Assembly: GCA_046498385.1 (NCBI GenBank)
Contig: JAWOAU010000007.1
Span: 34,095 to 98,094 of the forward strand
From: Halarchaeoplasma sp046498385
Lineage (GTDB): Archaea > Thermoplasmatota > Thermoplasmata > Halarchaeoplasmatales > Halarchaeoplasmataceae
Length of the DNA stretch: 64,000 nt
Direction of reading: 5' to 3'
In this document: one piece after another, positions 1 to 7,627 of the stretch
Position numbering within the stretch: the first letter of the stretch is position 1
Layout of the letters: each line of letters begins with the position of its first letter
The notes under the pieces: generated by a model
What the model saw: the letters and a program-made list of their open reading frames with translations, nothing else
Databases searched by the model: none
What the model was told of the DNA's origin: nothing
Translations under genes and position numbers: made by a program

Positions 1-22
1 GAAAGTCTTTGTAATCTTTGTA

Positions 23-490
23 TCAAAGTTTGATAAGCTTTTTTTTATCCATCTTGTTCAATATCTCTTCAGTGGTGCAGGACCCGAACAACTTATCCAG
101 TGCTCCTTTCTTTTTATCGTGTATTATTAGCAGGTTTGCCTCTTGTCGTTGAAATTCTTCCATGATCTCATCTGAAATATTATCTCCCATCCTGAAGCTA
201 ACTTCAACCGGTATATCGAATCCTTTGATCTTTTCAAATAGATCTGCAGCCAGCTCATCTGCTCGAAACTTCTTTTCATTTTTAACGGTTTCCTGCATGG
301 AACTCTTCTCCTCCATGCCTACTGCCGCATCAACTAGTTCCTTTGTAGGTCTCTCTTCTACTAACTTTATGATTACGATACGCTCTGGCTGCATTTCTCG
401 TATTATCTTCTTGATCCGTTCCACAGCGTCTTCTGAATATCTGCGCTTGTAGCTAGCTATCAGCAAAGTTTTTCCTTTTTTCTCACTCAT
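23..490 (-). CDS. universal stress protein-like small protein
   Basis: About 155 residues from the ATG at 490. An alternative in-frame start 33 nt upstream would overlap the transporter gene, so it is not used. The N-terminal strand (KTLLIASYKRR), the middle stretch (IPVEVSFRMGD) and the C-terminal strand with a following loop (LLIIHDKKKGALDKLFGS) match the alternating alpha/beta layout of UspA-like proteins. The usual glycine-rich ATP loop is poorly kept, so nucleotide binding is uncertain. The start lies one base past the stop of the SLC13-type transporter, so the two are almost certainly one transcript and this may be a cytosolic regulatory partner of the transporter. The family call is by pattern only. 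Confidence 0.6.
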   Translation of the reverse strand: MSEKKGKTLLIASYKRRYSEDAVERIKKIIREMQPERIVIIKLVEERPTKELVDAAVGMEEKSSMQETVKNEKKFRADELAADLFEKIKGFDIPVEVSFRMGDNISDEIMEEFQRQEANLLIIHDKKKGALDKLFGSCTTEEILNKMDKKKLIKL

Positions 491-491
491 T

Positions 492-1904
492 TTACCACAA
501 TCCGAGTAACCTCCACCATGCAAGACCTATGGTCAAGAAGGTAGCAAGGCCTATAATATTTAGTATCAGACCGGCTTTAACGAATTCTTTGATGTCTATG
601 TACCCAGTATTATATACCATAGCCGCGCCAGGAGTACCAACTGGAAGCATAAAGGCAAAGGCACTTACCATGGCTATAGTATAGACTGGGATCACTGCCG
701 AGAAACCTATAGCAACCATTGCAACAAGGGCCATAGGTAGTATAACCGCGGTAGTAGCCGCGTTACTCATAACATTCGATAGAAACACCGCCAATGCTGC
801 AAATACGGCTAGAACAAGAAATGGATTATTGCCTACGAAAGTAAGGATCTCTTCAGATATGAAAGCGAGAGTACCTGCCTCAGGTAATATTAATGATAAT
901 GATATCGCACCGCCGTAGAGGAAGATCACCCCCCATGGAAGCCTTTTTTCGACATCCTCCCAAGTTATTGTTTTCGACATGGCTATGAAGGAGGTTATAA
1001 GGACGGCCACCAGCCCCATCCCCAGACCCTGTCCAAGCACGGCCCAAAGTATGAAGGCGGAAACCAGGAATCCTAATGATTTAGCCTCACCCATGGACAT
1101 GGGCCCCATTTCGGTGATGTCCTGACTAATCTTTCTTTTTATGTTCTTCATATCTATATCCTCTAAATCAAACAGCTTGGTGAGAACTAGGTATACCATG
1201 GTACTCATTATCAAAACTAGAGGGATGGCTGCTATGAACCACTGTGTGAATGATATTTGTTGACCTGTTTGCTGATAATATATTGCGATGGCTAGGGGGT
1301 TTCTTGCACCACCGAGTAAAGTCCCCATGCTCCCCACGCTTGCACCGTAACAAAGGGCAAGAAGGCTTGCCTTAACGAAATTTGTTTCCATTATCGATGA
1401 TTTTTCGGACAGAGCGAATATACTCATCAATATCGGTAGAAACAAAGCGGTAACGCCGTGTTCCGGCATGAGCATGGCTAGAAAAGTACCTATAAGCACT
1501 ATACCATGAATAAAACGTTTGGGAGTTTCTCCAAAATAATTGAGAATTTTTAGGGCGATCCGTTTGTGTAAGCCATGTTTTTCAACGGTTAAAGCGATTA
1601 TAAATGCTCCTATCAAAAAGAATATAGTCGATGATGCAAAGCCAAGAAAAGCATTTTCAGAGGGAACTATGTCTAGAAGTACGGACATGGATATTATTAG
1701 AAATGTGGTGAATATGTATGATATAGGCGTAAATAACCAAAGGTATACTGCAAGGAACAATATTGCCATGCCGTAGAATATTTTTGGTTCGGACGTGAAG
1801 AAAAAAGATAGAATTACGAACAGGCTGAACAGTGTTAAACCTATTACAATCTGGATTCGATCGTCTTCCAAGTTATCTAACATGAGCCTTCTGATTCTAT
1901 ACAT
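492..1904 (-). CDS. SLC13/DASS-type sodium:anion symporter
   Basis: A 470-residue polytopic membrane protein with about 11-12 hydrophobic segments. Features expected of the divalent anion:sodium symporter (ArsB/NhaD-like) fold are visible: a repeat boundary with MPEHGVTALFLPILMS in the first half, and SNVMSNAATTAVILPMALV followed by LPVGTPGAAMVYNTGYI in the second, corresponding to the SNT/T-P-x-N substrate and sodium sites. Likely substrates are di- or tricarboxylates, sulfate or phosphate; the sequence does not decide. It is followed directly by the Usp-like gene and is divergent from the TSUP-family exporter at 2334. The start could be 1904 or the Met seven codons later. Confidence 0.85.
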   Translation of the reverse strand: MYRIRRLMLDNLEDDRIQIVIGLTLFSLFVILSFFFTSEPKIFYGMAILFLAVYLWLFTPISYIFTTFLIISMSVLLDIVPSENAFLGFASSTIFFLIGAFIIALTVEKHGLHKRIALKILNYFGETPKRFIHGIVLIGTFLAMLMPEHGVTALFLPILMSIFALSEKSSIMETNFVKASLLALCYGASVGSMGTLLGGARNPLAIAIYYQQTGQQISFTQWFIAAIPLVLIMSTMVYLVLTKLFDLEDIDMKNIKRKISQDITEMGPMSMGEAKSLGFLVSAFILWAVLGQGLGMGLVAVLITSFIAMSKTITWEDVEKRLPWGVIFLYGGAISLSLILPEAGTLAFISEEILTFVGNNPFLVLAVFAALAVFLSNVMSNAATTAVILPMALVAMVAIGFSAVIPVYTIAMVSAFAFMLPVGTPGAAMVYNTGYIDIKEFVKAGLILNIIGLATFLTIGLAWWRLLGLW

Positions 1905-1996
1905 CTTGCCCAGCCTTAAAAGAGTGGTAACATATAAATAATTAATTACAAGAGGCGTTCAAAAGGTATCCACAAACTTTATAATGGTCGAAAAAC

Positions 1997-2023
1997 ATAT
2001 CTTATATGATATGTATAAGATAT
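1997..2023. promoter_or_regulatory. 10-bp inverted repeat in divergent promoter region
   Basis: ATATCTTATA at 1997-2006 is mirrored by TATAAGATAT at 2014-2023 with a 7-nt spacer. It lies between the divergent SLC13 and small-ORF/TSUP genes in a very AT-rich stretch with several TATA-like words. It could be an operator or overlap a TATA box. AT-richness raises the chance of a coincidental palindrome. Confidence 0.4.
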
Positions 2024-2080
2024 ACAAAGGATATTTCAATAATCTAAAATACATATTTAAAAGATATATATGGGATACAT

Positions 2081-2254
2081 ATGGAAAATGAAAATATGGA
2101 ATATAGAACGGAAATGGGAGCTAGTGCGATGTTCTGGAACGATGAGAAAACCTTGTCCGAAAGGATGAAAGTAGAAAGGGAGAAGATAAAGAAACTGGCC
2201 GTAGCCTTTGGCTTTTACGGCCTGTCCATGGGGATCATGTATCTGTTCTTGTGA
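2081..2254 (+). CDS. 57-residue small membrane protein
   Basis: Starts at the ATG in the sequence ACATATGG and reads 57 codons to TGA. The N-terminal two thirds are hydrophilic and charged (MFWNDEKTLSERMKVEREK); the C-terminus is one predicted membrane helix (LAVAFGFYGLSMGIMYLFL). Its TGA overlaps the ATG of a 26-codon ORF, which in turn overlaps the start of the TSUP transporter, giving a coupled string of three reading frames. Small single-helix proteins sometimes act as transporter subunits, but no homology is recognised here. The amphipathic-then-hydrophobic layout supports a real gene. Confidence 0.5.
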   Translation: MENENMEYRTEMGASAMFWNDEKTLSERMKVEREKIKKLAVAFGFYGLSMGIMYLFL

Positions 2255-2334
2255 TGGGGGAGGATAAAAGAATAAAGGAACGATTCCAGATCAGAGGAGA
2301 TGAAAGTATACCAATATTTAGGCGGTGTATCTGA
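2254..2334 (+). CDS. 26-codon ORF coupled to TSUP gene
   Basis: ATG overlaps the stop of the preceding small gene (TGATG) and its own TGA overlaps the ATG of the transporter in the same way. The peptide is basic (MGEDKRIKERF then RRCI) with no recognisable domain. It may be a real small protein, a leader that couples translation, or chance. Confidence 0.25.
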   Translation: MGEDKRIKERFQIRGDESIPIFRRCI

Positions 2335-3128
2335 TGGAAATTTTTTTCGCTGTAATAGTCATCATATTTGTTTTCGATCTAGTGGATAGCTCGGCGGGGC
2401 AAGGCTTAGGCACGGTCTCCGCACCCTTATTACTGATGATGGGATTCAGTTCGTATCAGGTGATCCCATCTCTAGTCATAGTGGCTGCCATGTCCGGTTT
2501 GGTATCGGGTTGGTTCCATCACGAGTTCGAAAATGTGCATTATTCTTTTAAAAGACCGTTTAACGATGAGACGAAAACTGTGCTTTTCACCGCCGTAGTC
2601 GGGTCCATAATGATAGCTAGTTCTGTATTTTTGGTACATTATGTGATCCAACCACCAGACTTTGTTTTAAGCGTGTATATTGCGATATTGGTGATAGTCA
2701 TGGGGTTCCTCGGCCTCGTTCGTGTTAAAGAAGGGAGTAAAAAGTACACTTACAGGCCAAAATTCATCGTTACCTTCGCAGCCATAGCCGGTTTCAACAA
2801 AGGTGTCGGTGGGGGGGGTTACGGTCCGGTTTTGGTCATGGGTAACATACTGTCCGGCATCTATGAAAAAACCGCCGCAGCTCTCACCCAGACCACCGAA
2901 GGCATAGTATCCACCGTGGGCGCGACATCATTCTTTGCCCTTGCGTTACTTGACCCCGGTAGCAGGATAGACTTTCTACTTTTACCGTCCATGTTCACAG
3001 GATCCTTCTTTGCGTCCGTGTTAGCTCCATACATACTTCGAGTGCTACCAAACAAGATCTGGAAAATTTTGATCCCTGCATATGCGTTCATGATCGGCAT
3101 ATACTTCATCATACGACTCTTACTCTAA
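2334..3128 (+). CDS. TSUP (TauE/SafE) family anion exporter
   Basis: A 264-residue membrane protein with about eight hydrophobic segments. The start of each half shows the family hallmark: VDSSAGQGLGTVSAPLLL near the N-terminus and NKGVGGGGYGPVLVMG in the second half, the paired glycine-rich re-entrant motifs of TSUP transporters. The family moves sulfite, sulfoacetate, thiosulfate or related organic sulfur anions. The ATG at 2334 overlaps the stop of the preceding mini-ORF; a GTG three codons earlier is an alternative. Proximity to an SLC13-type carrier suggests a sulfur or carboxylate anion theme; this is inference. Confidence 0.85.
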   Translation: MEIFFAVIVIIFVFDLVDSSAGQGLGTVSAPLLLMMGFSSYQVIPSLVIVAAMSGLVSGWFHHEFENVHYSFKRPFNDETKTVLFTAVVGSIMIASSVFLVHYVIQPPDFVLSVYIAILVIVMGFLGLVRVKEGSKKYTYRPKFIVTFAAIAGFNKGVGGGGYGPVLVMGNILSGIYEKTAAALTQTTEGIVSTVGATSFFALALLDPGSRIDFLLLPSMFTGSFFASVLAPYILRVLPNKIWKILIPAYAFMIGIYFIIRLLL

Positions 3129-3181
3129 ATCATAGATTAGATTTAAATAATAGTTTATGATGTTGATAGTACAAGATACCC

Positions 3182-3412
3182 ATGGTCAGAAAAAAGAAAT
3201 TGAATCCTAGTGGGTCCAAAGGACAAGATGGAAAATTCCACAATGCACATCTAAGCCTTAACGAGGACGAACTTGAGGCAGCGGGTTTGGAGATAGGGGA
3301 AGAAGTACTTGTACGGGTTCGCGAAGATGTGATAGTCGTACAAAAGGCCGGAAAATGGCCAAACCGCAAAAGTTTGAAGGTTAACTCAATCACTCCAGAA
3401 GATGCGAAGTAA
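3182..3412 (+). CDS. SpoVT/AbrB-like small DNA-binding protein
   Basis: A 76-residue protein. Residues 25-60 (LSLNEDELEAAGLEIGEEV then VRVREDVIVVQKA) follow the strand-helix-strand pattern of the swapped-hairpin AbrB/MazE fold in which a Leu-rich segment precedes G-D/E-x-V. The N-terminus is very basic (MVRKKKLNPSGSKG), fitting DNA or RNA contact. A TTTAAATA box lies about 40 bp upstream, so it appears to have its own promoter. It could be an antitoxin-type or transition-state regulator; no toxin gene is adjacent. Confidence 0.55.
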   Translation: MVRKKKLNPSGSKGQDGKFHNAHLSLNEDELEAAGLEIGEEVLVRVREDVIVVQKAGKWPNRKSLKVNSITPEDAK

Positions 3413-3483
3413 AAACGTGCTTTGATGGATCTTTTCTATTCGTTTGCTCGAAGATTTAATATAGGCAGTAATACACTGATAGT

Positions 3484-3700
3484 ACCGCCCGGTCATGAAG
3501 GTCGTGGTGAGTACCCCAGCACTGTGAACTACGATGCAAGGACCGGGTCAGGTTCCGATGGGTCCCCCTGTGAACCCAGGGTGTGACACCCAGTTATGAT
3601 CAGGGAACAACCCCGGGATCGAACATACCCCTGGCTTGAGTCAGGAAGGGGAGTTGGCCGTGCCCTACCGTGAGCCATACTGTTACAGCCAGGGGACAGA
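3484..3700 (+). ncRNA. structured RNA candidate (identity unresolved)
   Basis: About 215 nt without a credible ORF, denser in G+C than its surroundings. A TTTAATATA box at 3455-3463 would place a start near 3484. Paired arms visible by eye: CCCGGTC 3488-3494 with GACCGGG 3541-3547; GTTCC 3552-3556 with GGAAC 3604-3608; GGGTG/CACCC hairpin 3579-3591; CCCCTGGCT 3628-3636 with AGCCAGGGG 3687-3695. The stretch CCCCCTGTGAACCC recalls the UGUNR turn of SRP Alu domains, but I cannot find the conserved SRP helix-8 signature or RNase P core motifs, so I do not name it. It ends about 15 nt before a zinc-ribbon ORF, so it may instead be that gene's leader. Confidence 0.5.
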
Positions 3701-3711
3701 TAACCATCAAC

Positions 3712-3846
3712 ATGAGCAGTAAACAGCTAATCTGTCCCAAATGTGAGGGGAAAAACATAGTTCCCGAAGCGGGATTTATCACTGGATACAAGTATCACTG
3801 CAGAGACTGCGGATATATTGGAGCACTCGTATTTCAAGAGGATTAA
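3712..3846 (+). CDS. 44-residue zinc-ribbon protein
   Basis: Reads 44 codons from ATG to TAA. CPKC at residues 8-11 and CRDC at 30-33 form a compact two-knuckle zinc ribbon, with a hydrophobic tail (GYIGALVF). The spacing and the GFITGYKYHCRDCGY segment look like a conserved archaeal mini zinc-ribbon family. It sits just downstream of a structured region that could be its 5' UTR and ends 8 nt before the convergent HTH regulator. Function unknown; nucleic-acid or protein binding is the usual role of such ribbons. Confidence 0.7.
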   Translation: MSSKQLICPKCEGKNIVPEAGFITGYKYHCRDCGYIGALVFQED

Positions 3847-3854
3847 GGCTTCAA

Positions 3855-4448
3855 CTATTTGCAAAACATATCCAATATGTTTTTTGCCTCCTCGTAGCGA
3901 GTCTCGTTGCCCATGATCTCCAGTATGAATATAAGTAATTTTAAGCGAAGGAAAGTAGGGTGATTGATATTAGATAACTTATCCTGGGACCGCTCGATAA
4001 CTTCATCGGTCATTTCATCCAACTTGAAAAAGAAAGAGGATAGATTTTCTATATGCTCCTCTGATACTTCTATATCATATCCCAAAGCAGTCATGGATTT
4101 AATTATTCGTTCGGCGTTGAAATTATGCTGTATCTCCCAACTATTGATAGTATCTTCTTTTCCGAGGGGGCCGTCAGATGGTGAAAATATGAATATAGTC
4201 GCGGTACGTCCGTACATCTTTTCGGGGATATGGTGGACCTTTCGTTCACCACTCACCTCTACGTAACCCACTTTCTCAAGTTTTTTAAGGTGGCGATATA
4301 TTGTAGACTGGTCTTTATCAAGAGCTTCGGCTAACTGGGAGATAGACATATCCCGCACGCGTAAAAGAGACAAAATCTTACTACGAGTATCTTCAACGCA
4401 TAACTTAATCAAGTCGATGTCTCGGATGACCTTTACCTCTTGTTTCAT
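3855..4448 (-). CDS. ArsR-like winged-helix transcriptional regulator
   Basis: A 197-residue protein. Residues 15-70 form a clear winged helix: DTRSKILSLLRV, then ISQLAEALDKDQSTIYRHLKKLEKVGYVEV, then a wing (SGERKVHHIPE). The C-terminal 120 residues are helical and acidic without a recognised ligand motif, and may dimerise. No obvious metal-binding cysteines are present, so metal sensing is not supported. It is tail-to-tail with the zinc-ribbon mini-gene. Its target is not evident from context. Confidence 0.8.
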   Translation of the reverse strand: MKQEVKVIRDIDLIKLCVEDTRSKILSLLRVRDMSISQLAEALDKDQSTIYRHLKKLEKVGYVEVSGERKVHHIPEKMYGRTATIFIFSPSDGPLGKEDTINSWEIQHNFNAERIIKSMTALGYDIEVSEEHIENLSSFFFKLDEMTDEVIERSQDKLSNINHPTFLRLKLLIFILEIMGNETRYEEAKNILDMFCK

Positions 4449-4515
4449 ACGTTCCTCTTATGTATACCGATTTTGAATTAGATAAACTTTTGGTCAATAA
4501 TGCAAGTGTGATGAT

Positions 4516-5676
4516 TCAGTCTTCTTCTTCCTCTTCAGGCTTTCCGATTTTAAGGTCACCGATTTCACCCTTTACCTCTTCTAAAACTTCACGGGCACCT
4601 TTCTCGGCCTCTTTCTTTATTCTTTCCCGATCATCCCATTCCGAACCTTTTGCATCTCTCTCAATCTGTTTGATCTCATTCTTCATCTGTTCTCTTCCTG
4701 GAATTTCACCGAGCACGTCCTCAGCTCTACCGACTATTTTCTCGAGTTCGGATATATCGACGGGTTGTTTCGCCTCCACGGTTCTTGAAGCTCCCAGATA
4801 CTCCGAAGCACCTTCAACCAGTCGAGATATCTCGAATGGGAATATGATCTTGGTAGCCTCTCCCTCGGACATATCCTTTAGTGTGTCCAAAGAAAGGTAA
4901 GTAAGTGCTTTTTCATCCAGCATACCTGCTCCAAGAGAAAGTACTCTCAACCGTTGTGATTCACCTTGTGCTTGCAGTATCTTAGCGGTCCTTGAACCTT
5001 CGGCCTCCAGTATTTTACTTTGTCTTATACCTTCAGCGTTGAGGATCCTCGACCTTCGATTACCTTCGGCCTTCAAGATGGCCGATCTTTTCTGTCCGTC
5101 GGCCTTCAAGATGGCGGCCCTCCTCTGTCTTTCCGCAGCGGTTTGTTCCTCCATAGCTTGTTTGACGATGCCTCTGGGGTCGACCTCTCTTATCTCTACC
5201 GCCTCCACACGGACTCCCCATCCGTCTGTTGCCTCGTCCAGCACCTGTCTGAGATGGGTATTGATTCGCTCCCGGTTGTACAATATCTCATCAAGTTCCA
5301 TATCACCGATAACGGAACGCAGGGTTGTTTGTGCCAGATTGATGGTTGCCGCCTTATGATTGGTGACCTCGAAGAAGGCCTTTTTGACGTCCACCACTTT
5401 GATGTAAATTATGGCGTCGACGTTGGTTGGTGAGTTGTCCTTGGTAATAACTTCCTGACGGGGGACGTCTAGAACCTGTGTTCTCAGGTCCATCTTTATT
5501 ACCTGGGATATAAACGGGTATACTATGTTTACACCGGGATTGAGAACTCCCTGGAAGTTACCTAGCTTGATATATATACCCTGCTCGTAGGGCTGTATTA
5601 TCCAAAAAGCCGTTCTTCCGGCGACAACGGTCAACAATATTATTCCAACTACTATCAGTATTATCCATCCTATCAT
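4516..5676 (-). CDS. SPFH/band-7 stomatin-like membrane protein
   Basis: 386 residues. One N-terminal membrane helix (IILIVVGIILLTVVAG), then a SPFH domain from about residue 25 to 190 with the typical YEQGIYIKLGNFQGVLNPGV and LRSVIGDMELDEILYNRE segments. From about 185 to 245 there is a run of five 11-residue repeats (ILKADGQKRSA, ILKAEGNRRSR, ILNAEGIRQSK and so on), a hendecad coiled coil, then an acidic C-terminal tail. It overlaps the NfeD gene by 4 nt, the standard archaeal/bacterial pairing that builds membrane microdomain scaffolds. The repeat block is more regular than usual for this family. Confidence 0.9.
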   Translation of the reverse strand: MIGWIILIVVGIILLTVVAGRTAFWIIQPYEQGIYIKLGNFQGVLNPGVNIVYPFISQVIKMDLRTQVLDVPRQEVITKDNSPTNVDAIIYIKVVDVKKAFFEVTNHKAATINLAQTTLRSVIGDMELDEILYNRERINTHLRQVLDEATDGWGVRVEAVEIREVDPRGIVKQAMEEQTAAERQRRAAILKADGQKRSAILKAEGNRRSRILNAEGIRQSKILEAEGSRTAKILQAQGESQRLRVLSLGAGMLDEKALTYLSLDTLKDMSEGEATKIIFPFEISRLVEGASEYLGASRTVEAKQPVDISELEKIVGRAEDVLGEIPGREQMKNEIKQIERDAKGSEWDDRERIKKEAEKGAREVLEEVKGEIGDLKIGKPEEEEED

Positions 5677-6131
5677 GTTTCCTCACTCTCTTTTAATTTT
5701 TTTACCCAAACTACGACCCCTTCGCTTTTGGTGACCACTACTTTGCTACCTTGGGGTATGGGCACCTGGGATGTGGCGCTCCATATTTGATTTTTGAGTT
5801 TTACCTTACCGGATATCTCATCCGGGACCACCCTAACCATCACCTTTCCAACTTCTCCGACCAGTGAAGAACCCATAGTGGTAGTGGGTTTGGAAGGAGG
5901 TGATATACCCTGGTAAAATTTCATGGATACGATCATCATCGGTATCACTACGGCTGCAACTATCATCGGGGTCCACCATGTAAATAATATACTTGGGTAT
6001 ATAACAGAGATCACACCGAGGACGAACAACACACCCGCCGGTATTGCGATAAAGAACCCGGGTTCGGTGGCCTCAAGTATGAGCAGAGCTATACCCAGAA
6101 CGATCAGTATTAGCCCAACACTTGTATCCAT
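5673..6131 (-). CDS. NfeD-like membrane protein
   Basis: 152 residues: three or four hydrophobic helices (VGLILIVLGIALLILEA, FFIAIPAGVLFVLGVISVI, MIVAAVVIPMMIVSM) followed by a soluble OB-fold domain of about 60 residues (GSSLVGEVGKVMVRV to VVVTKSEGVVVWVKKL). This is the short NfeD type without the ClpP-like protease domain. It is the first gene of the two-gene operon with the stomatin homologue, overlapping it by 4 nt, and likely anchors or caps the SPFH assembly. Confidence 0.88.
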   Translation of the reverse strand: MDTSVGLILIVLGIALLILEATEPGFFIAIPAGVLFVLGVISVIYPSILFTWWTPMIVAAVVIPMMIVSMKFYQGISPPSKPTTTMGSSLVGEVGKVMVRVVPDEISGKVKLKNQIWSATSQVPIPQGSKVVVTKSEGVVVWVKKLKESEET

Positions 6132-6187
6132 AGACTCTGAGATAACTTAAAGATATTTTAACTTTCCCCATCTATTGACATTTATAT

Positions 6188-6904
6188 TTATATTCCTAAT
6201 ACCGTTCGCTGCACCTTGAGCAACTCTTGGATCCCTTGGGAAGCCAAGTCCAGCATGGAATCGTGCTCTTCACGTGTAAATACGCCTTCCTCTCCTGTGC
6301 TTTGGATCTCCACGAAGTCGCCTTCGGTATCCATAACGACGTTCATGTCTACGGTAGCTGCGGAATCCTCCTCGAAGCATATGTCCAATAATATTTTGTC
6401 ATCAACCAGACCAACGCTTGTGGCGGCCACTTGTCTTATAACCGGGGAATCGCTGATCACTGCGTTTTCAAGGAGCCGTTGACATGCCATGAACAACGCC
6501 ACCCAAGATCCGGTGATAGAAGCGGTTCTGGTACCTCCGTCGGCTTGTATCACGTCGCAGTCCACCCAAAGTGTCCTTGATCCTAGTACCTCCAGGTCCA
6601 AGGATGCCCTTAAAGAACGACCTATCAGTCTCTGGATCTCCTTTGTCCTACCTCTTACACCTTTGGTCTCTCGGCGTATCCTCGAGTCACCGCTGCCCGG
6701 TAGCATGCCGTATCTAGCGGTCAGCCATCCCTTCTCTTTTTCATTCCCTTCCAGCCACGGCGGGACACTCTCTTCACACATAACGGTACAGATAACCTTG
6801 GTTTTACCGGTTTCGATGAGTACGGAGCCTAGAGGATTCTGGAGATAATTTTTTGTGATTCTTGTCTTTCGCAGCTCAAAATCAGTTCTGTTTTTTCTGG
6901 ACAT
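6188..6904 (-). CDS. rph: RNase PH, bacterial-type
   Basis: 238 residues, the normal bacterial RNase PH length. Motifs are those of the phosphorolytic tRNA 3'-end trimming exonuclease: GWLTARYGMLPGS, RGRTKEIQRLIGRSLRAS and VDCDVIQADGGTRTASITG, with the phosphate-binding arginines of the RGRT and TRT elements present. Archaeal exosome subunit Rrp41 has a different signature (RYNMAPFS, IEVLQADAGTR), so this is not the exosome ring protein. It is divergent from Bud32-RdgB; in bacteria rph is often next to rdgB, so this neighbourhood may reflect transfer. The start at 6904 is the only good ATG. Confidence 0.88.
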   Translation of the reverse strand: MSRKNRTDFELRKTRITKNYLQNPLGSVLIETGKTKVICTVMCEESVPPWLEGNEKEKGWLTARYGMLPGSGDSRIRRETKGVRGRTKEIQRLIGRSLRASLDLEVLGSRTLWVDCDVIQADGGTRTASITGSWVALFMACQRLLENAVISDSPVIRQVAATSVGLVDDKILLDICFEEDSAATVDMNVVMDTEGDFVEIQSTGEEGVFTREEHDSMLDLASQGIQELLKVQRTVLGI

Positions 6905-7000
6905 GAATAGACCTCGTTTTAGTGGAATTTACAAGGTAGGATATATATTTTGGCTATTTTTCGTGAAAAAATTATTATCTTAGTTTTGTTTAGCATAGCC

Positions 7001-7627
7001 ATGTACCCTTTGATAGAAAAACAGCTTATAGCCAACGGAGCAGAGGCACAAATATTGAGGGGGGTTTGGAAAGAGCGTGAGTTAATAATCAAAAAAAGGA
7101 TCGTCAAAGGATATCGACATAGAAGGTTAGACGAGGTTTTACGGCATTCTAGGACAAAAAAGGAAGCCCGGTTGATGAGCAAAGCCCGCAAAGCCGGAGT
7201 GCCCACACCAGTGATATACGACGTGGTACCTGAAAAGCAAACAATAGTGATGGAATGGTTCCCAGGGCGGCGAGTCATGGGTTGTGTGGAAAACGGAGGT
7301 AACGTAGATATGAGAGAGGTGGGAAAATATATCGGAAAAATGCACGCCGCGAACATATGTCACGGAGACCTCACCACCTCGAACATACTTTACTCAAACC
7401 AGGACCGCCGATACTGTTTTATCGACTTCAGCCTCGGAAACTTTCAGGCGGATGTCGAAGAAAAAGGTGTAGACCTTCATCTTTTAAAGGAAGCCTTGGT
7501 CAGCGTACACGAAGATGCCTTGGACATGTATGAAAAGGTACTCGATGGCTATGTTAGAGCCTATCCGGAGGGGGATGAAGTGATCGCCCGCACAAAGGAT
7601 ATAGAGTCCCGGGGGCGGTATTCGTGA
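7001..7627 (+). CDS. bud32: Bud32 kinase of the KEOPS complex
   Basis: 209 residues from the ATG at 7001; an upstream in-frame start would fall before the likely transcription start, since a GGATATATATTTT box sits at about 6938-6950. The family core is present: the early KKRIVKGYRH lysine segment, IVMEWFPGRRV, the catalytic loop HGDLTTSNIL, and IDFSLG in place of DFG. Bud32 is the atypical kinase/ATPase that activates Kae1 in N6-threonylcarbamoyl-adenosine (t6A) tRNA modification. Here it is not fused to Kae1, unlike many archaea. It overlaps RdgB by 4 nt, a frequent archaeal pairing. Confidence 0.92.
   Translation: MYPLIEKQLIANGAEAQILRGVWKERELIIKKRIVKGYRHRRLDEVLRHSRTKKEARLMSKARKAGVPTPVIYDVVPEKQTIVMEWFPGRRVMGCVENGGNVDMREVGKYIGKMHAANICHGDLTTSNILYSNQDRRYCFIDFSLGNFQADVEEKGVDLHLLKEALVSVHEDALDMYEKVLDGYVRAYPEGDEVIARTKDIESRGRYS

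Noticed and set aside
3484..3700. Call as SRP RNA or RNase P RNA
   Set aside because: A UGUNR-like turn is suggestive of SRP, but the helix-8 signature and RNase P core motifs were not found, so the element is left unnamed.
3600..3791. 63-codon minus-strand ORF over the structured RNA
   Set aside because: It is antisense to the paired stems and to the zinc-ribbon gene and has no domain character.
5020..5433. Plus-strand ORFs inside the stomatin gene
   Set aside because: They are frame shadows of the repetitive coiled-coil coding sequence.
6188..6904. Call as archaeal exosome subunit Rrp41
   Set aside because: Motifs match bacterial RNase PH (GWLTARYGMLPGS, RGRTKEIQRLIGR) rather than Rrp41.
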